64,000 nt of DNA from Coleofasciculus sp937127375 (GTDB lineage Bacteria; Cyanobacteriota; Cyanobacteriia; Cyanobacteriales; Coleofasciculaceae): NCBI GenBank assembly GCA_040218875.1, contig JAVJQP010000044.1, one strand, 5' to 3'. Of the stretch, positions 58,634 to 64,000 are shown piece after piece. How positions within the stretch are numbered: the stretch's first letter is position 1; the number at the start of each line of letters is the position of its first letter. A program made the translations under genes and the position numbers. Under the pieces are notes generated by a model. It did not search any database, was not told the DNA's origin, and was given only the letters and a program-made list of their open reading frames with translations.

Positions 58634-60154
58634 TCAAAAATTCGTGAGTAACCGAGTTTTGGTGAGAATCAAGTTGAGAACGGTTTCTTCTGTGGCGATA
58701 ATATCGGCTCTGCCTTCCATACCCGATTGAATGACACAAGGGCGTTCACCTTCACTCAACTGAAACATTCCTGGCTGAATCGTGACTTCATAAACAGCAT
58801 GATTAGCAGAGGTTGTACTGGTTTGAGTGGAACTTGCGATCGCCTGTGGGGTTAGGGTGGGCGTAGTCACATCTGGAGAAATGGCAGTCACTGTACCTGG
58901 GAGAGTGCCGTAGTCCGGATAGGGACAGGCTGAGACGCGCATTTGCACCCGTTGACCCATTTCGACTTGGCTGATATCTTGAGATGACACGAAGGCTTTA
59001 ATCACCAAAGGTGCTGCACTGGGGGAAATTTGCGCGATCGCATCTCCGGCACGGACAACTTGTTGGACGTTGCGAAGATGCAGTTGCTGGATAATACCAG
59101 AGGCTGAGGCGCGGATCATCGTGTTTTGAAGTTCCGTTTCAATTTGCTGAAGTTCATCCTTGTTGCGACTGAGTTGGTTCAAGAGTTCCCCGCGACGTTG
59201 AATGAGCTGCTCTCGTTCTTGGTTTAATCGAGATAGGCTGGCTTTTCCAGTGGCGCGTTCTTGGGCAATTTTCTCCTTCGCCATTGTCACCATTGCCTCA
59301 CTGGGGTTGAGCGCGGCTAATGCCCCTTTTCGTCTAGCTTGGGCAGCATCTACACCCGATGAGAGTCGTTCAATCTCTTCTTTTTGTGCCAGGATGGTGG
59401 CTTTTTGGGCTTCTAGGGCTTGTTCTTGTTGAGTCACAGCAAGTTGAACTTCCTGGAATTGATCCTGAGAAAGAGCGCCAGATTCGGCGATTGGCTGATA
59501 GCGATCGCGTCTGGCTTTGGCAGCGTTTAACGCGGCTTCCGTAGAGTTTAAGTGAGCTTGGGCGGCGTTTAACTCAGCCTCACTTCTTTGTAACTCTTCT
59601 TGCGCTTGCTTCAAATGGGCTTCGGCTTCTTGGACTTGGGCTGTTGCGGTTATTTGTTGATCTTGGTACTCCCGTTGACTGCGACTGAGTTCGGCTTGCG
59701 CTGAGGCAACTGTGCGTTTCGTGCGATCGCGTTCAGCAATAATCTGCCGATCAAGCGCCATTATCTGGGCATCGATTTGAGTCAGTTGACCCTGGTTGTG
59801 TTGAATATTACTTTGAAGCTGACTCTTTTGCGTCTGGAGGCGAGAGTCGTCAATCGTGGCAATAATGTCCCCTTGTTCAACTTGCTGGTTCTCCTTCACT
59901 TCAATGGTTTTAACTGTTCCTTCCATTGCCACTTGTACGAGGCGTTGTTCACCAGAAGGACGAATTGTCGCCCTGGCGTTCACGGTGACGTTGTAGGTGA
60001 AAATAGCTGCTAGGGTAAACGCTGCACCGACTGCGCCGACTAAACATAGTCCGCCCCAACTCAGCCAAGGGCTGATGGGAGGCAGAAAATCTGCATTCTT
60101 AACTGTTGATAGGTTTGCCGATTGGTCACGGTTGAGTATTCTTTCGGAAATCAT
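58634..60154 (-). CDS. HlyD-family secretion adaptor for the lanthipeptide cluster
   Basis: A 506-residue periplasmic adaptor with one N-terminal transmembrane helix (LCLVGAVGAAFTLAAIFTYNVTV). A lipoyl/biotinyl-like half follows (VAMEGTVKTIEVKENQQVEQGDIIATID), then a long coiled coil (~95-345), the second lipoyl half (IRASASGIIQQLHLRNVQQVVRAGDAIAQI) and a beta-barrel region. Such proteins link an inner-membrane ABC exporter to the outer membrane. It lies downstream of the precursor peptide gene on the same strand, and the C39 transporter is just upstream. It most likely exports the peptide together with that transporter. Confidence 0.88.
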   Translation of the reverse strand: MISERILNRDQSANLSTVKNADFLPPISPWLSWGGLCLVGAVGAAFTLAAIFTYNVTVNARATIRPSGEQRLVQVAMEGTVKTIEVKENQQVEQGDIIATIDDSRLQTQKSQLQSNIQHNQGQLTQIDAQIMALDRQIIAERDRTKRTVASAQAELSRSQREYQDQQITATAQVQEAEAHLKQAQEELQRSEAELNAAQAHLNSTEAALNAAKARRDRYQPIAESGALSQDQFQEVQLAVTQQEQALEAQKATILAQKEEIERLSSGVDAAQARRKGALAALNPSEAMVTMAKEKIAQERATGKASLSRLNQEREQLIQRRGELLNQLSRNKDELQQIETELQNTMIRASASGIIQQLHLRNVQQVVRAGDAIAQISPSAAPLVIKAFVSSQDISQVEMGQRVQMRVSACPYPDYGTLPGTVTAISPDVTTPTLTPQAIASSTQTSTTSANHAVYEVTIQPGMFQLSEGERPCVIQSGMEGRADIIATEETVLNLILTKTRLLTNF

Positions 60155-60316
60155 GGAGTGTAAACTAGGAAAAGACCCAGAAAGGGTTCCGGGTCAATAC
60201 ACAATGGCTTAAAACCGTCACCACAGGTGAATTTGAGAAAATCAGCCAAATCCAACTCAGTCACCTTGGCTGGCGTTTTAAGCCCTCAACACTGGGCGAT
60301 CATGACCCATCGTTGC

Positions 60317-60559
60317 CTAGCCAATGGTCAAGCCATCACCAGGTTCAACCGAAATCTTGCAAGAGCTGTTGTAAGTGTGAATCGTGGGTATAGTCGTCCC
60401 CGTGCAGGTGGTGCAGCCACCGGAGAGCGACGACATATCTTCATCGCTCAGTTCAATCAACCCCGCCGGGTTTTCCGGCAAGAGGCTGAGTTGTTCGGCA
60501 CTCAAACTGGCACGGTAGTCTTCATCTTTCCACGCACGGATGATATCAAGTTGAGACAT
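60317..60559 (-). CDS. Class II lanthipeptide precursor (mersacidin/lichenicidin-like leader)
   Basis: An 80-residue peptide. Residues 1-48 form a leader (SQLDIIRAWKDEDYRASLS, LPENPAGLIELSDEDMSSLS) ending in a double-Gly site, SGG. This is the mersacidin/lichenicidin leader pattern cut by C39 peptidases. The 32-residue core begins CTTCTGTTIPTIHTYNSSC and has three Cys (49, 52, 67) with many Thr/Ser, so up to three (methyl)lanthionine rings are possible. Its single His and acidic tail (VEPGDG) might allow metal contact. TAGGAGGACGAAAATG is a strong start. A perfect Zur-type box lies 67-81 bases upstream. Neighbours are a C39 transporter, HlyD and LanM. Confidence 0.9.
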   Translation of the reverse strand: MSQLDIIRAWKDEDYRASLSAEQLSLLPENPAGLIELSDEDMSSLSGGCTTCTGTTIPTIHTYNSSCKISVEPGDGLTIG

Positions 60560-60625
60560 TTTCGTCCTCCTATTGATCTAGTCTTGAAGCGGCTTTTTTG
60601 CCGCAAGACTATATTAACCTAATTT

Positions 60626-60640
60626 TGATAATGATTATCA
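60626..60640. promoter_or_regulatory. Perfect Zur-type box before the lanthipeptide precursor
   Basis: TGATAATGATTATCA, identical to the box at 38866-38880 in the zinc island, centred ~74 bases before the ATG of the precursor gene on the minus strand. It lies after the C39 transporter stop, so it would control the precursor and HlyD genes rather than the transporter. Confidence 0.75.
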
Positions 60641-60742
60641 TTTTTACTGCAAAGTTTGTTTAAGCGCTTACAGTACATTTGTACTATATTAAAGTCAAGC
60701 CTGATCCCGTGGTTAACAGGGATGAATGTCCAGCCAACCTGA

Positions 60743-62893
60743 TCAGGGAGTCAAAAAATCTAGGTGAGAACCTGACTTAGAGAGCAAATCCGAGGGAGTC
60801 CCTTGGAGTTGCACTCGTCCTGTGTCGAGTAGTACAATCCAATCCGCCCGATTAATAACTCGCGGACGATGACTAATCAGAATCGTGGTTTGACCTTGAC
60901 GATGACAAAGGAGGCGATCAAGGACTTCAGCTTCACTCACCGGATCAAGGCTAGCCGTCGATTCATCAAGGATGAGGATCGGAGGATTCGTTACAATACC
61001 CAGCGCGATCGCCAGTCGCTGGCGCTGTCCTCCGGAAAGATTGGCTCCAAACTCACCTAAAATAGTTTGATATTTATTAGGAAGTTTACTAATAAATTCA
61101 TCAGCTTGAGCAATTTTGCAGGCTTGAACAATCTCAGAAAACCCAACAGGTAAATCGCCCAAACTAAGATTTTCGATAATCGAGCGACTCCAAAAATGAG
61201 CCTCTTGAGGAATCAAAACAATTTGCTGTCTGAGACAATCTAAAGACAAGTCATCAAGATTGTAATCGCCAATACGAATTGTGCCAGAGTCCGGAAAATA
61301 TAACCCAGCCAACAGTTTTGCCAACGTACTCTTCCCACAACCCGATTTCCCGATTAAAGCAATCGCTTTACCCCCAGGAAGGGTCAGGGAGAAGTCGTTG
61401 AGTAGCTCAACTCGACCGGGATGATGAAAGGTTAAATTATTACAAATAATTTCAGCATTATTCGCCAAGTTAACCTGGGGTTTAAATAGGTTATCTTGCT
61501 CCTCCGGTGTCGCATCAATCACATCATTTAACCGCTGTAGAGCAGCTTCCGTAAACGCAAATTGGTTGACAAAATCGATAACACTGGTGATGAAATTTAG
61601 ACAATTGCGATTCAGTGCATTAAACGCAATTAATTGTCCGATGCTCATTTGATTAGCAAAAACCAACTGACCGCCAAACCACAGTAAAATTCCTTCACCA
61701 CTCAACAAAACAAACCCCGAAAACACTGCATTAATAATCGCAATTTTCAACCGTTTAAAATTCAAATTTGCCTGTCGTCCAAATCGAGATTGGAATTCTT
61801 CCCAAAACTGAGGCACCGCATTTTTAGTTTTCAGAACCAGCGCTCCCTTGAACGTTTCTACTAAAATCCCTTGGTTTTCGGCAGTTAACGCCAGAAGACT
61901 GTGGGTTTTCTGTTTCAGTTGGCGAAGAAACACTAACGTTGAAAGCGTCATGGTTGCTGAAATCACCAACGTCACCAGCAAGAGTCTTGGGCTATAAACG
62001 AGCATAAATCCCAGAGATGCCAACGCAATAAACAACTGACTGGGAAGTAAAATCCCCACTTGAGAAATCAGTTGATTAACCGCTTGAATATCACGCAAAC
62101 GACTCGCCACCTCACCACTGCGATGAGATTCGTAATACGCCAGAGGAAGTCCGAGAATTGAACGGCAAAACTCCAGGACTAAATTCAGCTCTAAACCTTG
62201 GGCAAAATGGGCAATTAAATGAGACTGGACAAATCGCAGACTACTCCGGAGTAAGTGCGACAGTAAGACGGCGATAATCACACCATTGAGCAGTTGCTCA
62301 TCACCGCGAATTAAGACATCATCGGTGAGAATTTGCAGTAAAAATGGAGAGGTGAGAGATAGACAGCCAAAAACCCCGTTAATCAGCAACACTTCCGCCA
62401 AAAGACCTCGTTTTTCCCAGAAGCGTTGAGTTAAACGTTGAAAACTGCCAATTTTATGACGATCATCCGGTTGAGAGGGAAATTCTGGACGCGGTTGGAG
62501 TAAAAGCATGGCTCCATTAGTCCACCCCGTTAGCAACTCTTTTTTCGATAAATACCGAATCCCAATGGCTGGATCAGCAATCGCGTATTTTTTTCCTTTG
62601 CGTTCGTACAACACTACCCAATGATTCCCGTTCCAGTGAATAATTCCGGGTAAAGGAATTATTTTTTGATCAATGAGTTCAATCGGAACTTTCACACCTC
62701 TCGGATCGAATCGAAGGGCTTTTGCCCCTTGTTTGAGGTTGAGTAATGTAGTCCCCAATGGTCCAGTACCCGCGACTTCTCGAACCCGATTAATCGAGAA
62801 AATCCGACCATAATATTTAGCGATCGCGGCTAAACAGGCGGCACCGCAATCTTCTTCATTGTGCTGTAAAATAATTTGGTATTTCATCCCCAT
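60743..62893 (-). CDS. lanT: C39-peptidase ABC exporter (LanT type)
   Basis: A 716-residue bifunctional exporter. An N-terminal C39 peptidase domain has QHNEEDCGAACLAAIA (Cys16), GNHWVVLYE (His91) and IADPAIG (Asp107), which cuts after double-Gly leaders. A six-helix ABC membrane domain follows (~155-440). The nucleotide-binding domain has Walker A LIGKSGCGKST, signature LSGGQRQRLA and Walker B ILILDESTASLD. It should remove the leader of the precursor at 60317-60559 and export the core. The start region and upstream DNA are duplicated as a remnant at 50206-50362. Confidence 0.93.
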   Translation of the reverse strand: MGMKYQIILQHNEEDCGAACLAAIAKYYGRIFSINRVREVAGTGPLGTTLLNLKQGAKALRFDPRGVKVPIELIDQKIIPLPGIIHWNGNHWVVLYERKGKKYAIADPAIGIRYLSKKELLTGWTNGAMLLLQPRPEFPSQPDDRHKIGSFQRLTQRFWEKRGLLAEVLLINGVFGCLSLTSPFLLQILTDDVLIRGDEQLLNGVIIAVLLSHLLRSSLRFVQSHLIAHFAQGLELNLVLEFCRSILGLPLAYYESHRSGEVASRLRDIQAVNQLISQVGILLPSQLFIALASLGFMLVYSPRLLLVTLVISATMTLSTLVFLRQLKQKTHSLLALTAENQGILVETFKGALVLKTKNAVPQFWEEFQSRFGRQANLNFKRLKIAIINAVFSGFVLLSGEGILLWFGGQLVFANQMSIGQLIAFNALNRNCLNFITSVIDFVNQFAFTEAALQRLNDVIDATPEEQDNLFKPQVNLANNAEIICNNLTFHHPGRVELLNDFSLTLPGGKAIALIGKSGCGKSTLAKLLAGLYFPDSGTIRIGDYNLDDLSLDCLRQQIVLIPQEAHFWSRSIIENLSLGDLPVGFSEIVQACKIAQADEFISKLPNKYQTILGEFGANLSGGQRQRLAIALGIVTNPPILILDESTASLDPVSEAEVLDRLLCHRQGQTTILISHRPRVINRADWIVLLDTGRVQLQGTPSDLLSKSGSHLDFLTP

Positions 62894-62981
62894 TTTGGAT
62901 TTGGTTCCATCAGTCTAATGTTTGTTGGACAGCGTTTGCGACAAGCTGACAACGCGATCGTAATCTTCGTCTCCCAATCCA

Positions 62982-63410
62982 CTACTCGTTATTTGGCTCT
63001 TCCAAGCGATGCAAGCACTCCTGAACTGATAACACAGGTACGGATGAATTCAAAAAACCTTGATTGTCGCGGGTCAAGATAGCATCAAGCCCTTGAGCTA
63101 CAGCACAAGCAACTTGAATCGCATCCTCAAAATCAGCAAAACCTGAGCTAAACGCTACCTCTAAAACCTCTCGGTTCACAGGGCAAATCTCCATCGCTGT
63201 CAATGTCTCTGAAACTGCTTCCCGTGCTTGCTCAATACTGCGTGTGTGTCTTCGAGCAATGTAAAAAATGTCTGTGAGCGTTGTAGCTGTGGCATACCCA
63301 ACGATCTGACCAGAATCGATCGCCTGAAACAGTCGCTCTGCATCGTGGAAAAATGGCTCTCTTTGTAATAGAAAATCTAGGAGAATATTGGTGTCAACTA
63401 AAATGTTCAC
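62982..63410 (-). CDS. VapC-like PIN-domain toxin
   Basis: A 142-residue PIN nuclease: MNILVDTNILLDFLLQREPF with the first Asp, ATTLTDIFYIARR, FADFEDAIQVACA with the acidic pair, and DAILTRDNQGF with the last Asp. It overlaps the antitoxin gene by four bases. The pair sits between the LanM and LanT genes, interrupting the lanthipeptide cluster. Its stop codon coincides with the end of the DNA shared with 50276-50362, so the pair was probably inserted there. Confidence 0.88.
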   Translation of the reverse strand: MNILVDTNILLDFLLQREPFFHDAERLFQAIDSGQIVGYATATTLTDIFYIARRHTRSIEQAREAVSETLTAMEICPVNREVLEVAFSSGFADFEDAIQVACAVAQGLDAILTRDNQGFLNSSVPVLSVQECLHRLEEPNNE

Positions 63411-63643
63411 TGAAGATATTTCTCCACCCGACGCTCTTCCAACATCGCAGCTACTTCTTGGTCGGTTGGTGCGGGTTGGTCTGTTTTGAGTAAGCCACGC
63501 ATTCGTCGAATTGCACTAGAACGACCAGGCTTGGCAATTGGGGTATTCTGCAAGGATTCAATGATGGCACTAACCAGCGCAAGCCGATCGCTCGGTGATA
63601 ACTTGACAGCTTCTTCCTTTAGCTCTTGCAGTAGCATAGACAC
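63407..63643 (-). CDS. Antitoxin of the PIN toxin pair
   Basis: A 78-residue acidic, helical protein (LLQELKEEAVKLSPSDRLALVSAIIESLQ...LEERRVEKYLQ). It resembles addiction-module proteins placed before VapC-type toxins, with the typical LSPSDRLALVSAIIESL segment. It has a four-base overlap with the toxin gene. It should neutralise the toxin and autoregulate. Confidence 0.75.
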   Translation of the reverse strand: MSMLLQELKEEAVKLSPSDRLALVSAIIESLQNTPIAKPGRSSAIRRMRGLLKTDQPAPTDQEVAAMLEERRVEKYLQ

Positions 63644-63759
63644 CTCTCAGGGCTGGATAGTCTGGGTTCTATTGAAATAATTATATAGAAGCCGATAGTA
63701 ATCTATATATTAGTTTAGAAACACCCATAATACCAAATCCAGCCGAATTTAACCAATTT

Positions 63760-64000
63760 TTAGTAGCACTCATGTAGGTTAGTCCCTTGGGAATGCCGGG
63801 AAATAGGCGGATCGAGAACTAAAACCGAAGGAACGCGATCGGGGTGAACCAAACGCAGTAAGCCATAACCGATTCCGGCTAAACCGTTCATTAAACCGAG
63901 AACTTCTGTTCCCCCAGGTACACCACAGTAACACCCCTGCTGTTCAAGGCTGTCCAAAACAGCAGCCGTTTTCTGGAGATAACGTTTATGCCATAACTCT
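63760..64000 (-). CDS. lanM: C-terminal end of a LanM lanthipeptide synthetase, 5' end outside window
   Basis: The frame is open on the minus strand from the right edge to the TGA or TAA-type stop at 63760, giving ELWHKRYLQKTAAVLDSLEQ, CYCGVPGGTEVLGLMNGLAG and IGYGLLRLVHPDRVPSVLVL. The block CGVPGG...GLMNGLAGIGYGLLRL is the C-terminal LanC cyclase signature of LanM enzymes, and PSVLVLDPP is a typical end. LanM dehydrates Ser/Thr and forms thioether rings in the precursor. The dehydratase domain and most of the cyclase lie beyond the window. Its orientation matches the transporter, precursor and HlyD genes. Confidence 0.85.
   Translation of the reverse strand, partial: ELWHKRYLQKTAAVLDSLEQQGCYCGVPGGTEVLGLMNGLAGIGYGLLRLVHPDRVPSVLVLDPPISRHSQGTNLHECY

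Overview
The window is a piece of a cyanobacterial chromosome, most likely from a filamentous, repeat-rich lineage (Coleofasciculus/Microcoleus-like; genus not provable from this sequence). Evidence is the very frequent GCGATCGC (HIP1) octamer, the purC-bamA-lpxC-fabZ-lpxA-lpxB locus, CHASE2, CHAT, DUF928 and DUF1830 proteins, a PEP-CTERM protein, an SLH/OprB porin, and many heptamer and palindromic intergenic repeats. I see no rRNA, convincing tRNA or CRISPR array.

Layout. 1-8.1 kb: the 3' part of a long coiled-coil repeat gene, an unknown HTH-like protein, an AAA ATPase gene followed by a CHASE2-ATPase gene with an apparent internal deletion, and a pseudogene copy of the latter's 3' end. 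8.1-16.3 kb: outer-membrane biogenesis (lpxB, lpxA, fabZ, lpxC, bamA) and purC, all on the minus strand. 16.8-18.4 kb: a small conserved protein and a PEP-CTERM protein. 19-31.3 kb: a second signalling/secretion group made of an AAA-like protein, an AAA-CHASE2 fusion, a DUF928 protein, a TPR-CHAT caspase-like protein and a large two-partner-secretion haemagglutinin-like exoprotein. 32-34 kb: a transaldolase-family enzyme, an oxidoreductase remnant and an LEA-like stress protein.

34.3-57.7 kb is a metal-homeostasis island: two complete ZnuABC-type importers with His-rich binding proteins, an OprB/SLH porin with a His-rich loop, three COG0523 (CobW-like) GTPases, a WD40 protein, an FAD oxidoreductase, a CbiMNQO-type ECF importer, FolE, and a P1B metal exporter divergent from a CmtR/SmtB-like repressor with two perfect operators. 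Zur-like boxes related to TGATAATNATTATCA lie before several of these genes.

57.7-64 kb holds toxin-antitoxin genes and a class II lanthipeptide cluster: precursor peptide with a double-glycine leader, C39-peptidase ABC transporter, HlyD-type adaptor, and the C-terminus of a LanM synthetase at the right edge. A perfect TGATAATGATTATCA box, identical to the one between the zinc-island porin and oxidoreductase genes, lies directly upstream of the precursor gene. This suggests a lanthipeptide made under zinc limitation and is the most interesting hypothesis here. A broken copy of the lanthipeptide transporter start also lies inside the metal island, so the two regions share recent history.

Small repeats have repeatedly entered genes: a GEAG-type tract inside lpxB, palindromic elements inside two ORFs, and heptamer repeats that carry the start codons of lpxC and the AAA-CHASE2 gene.
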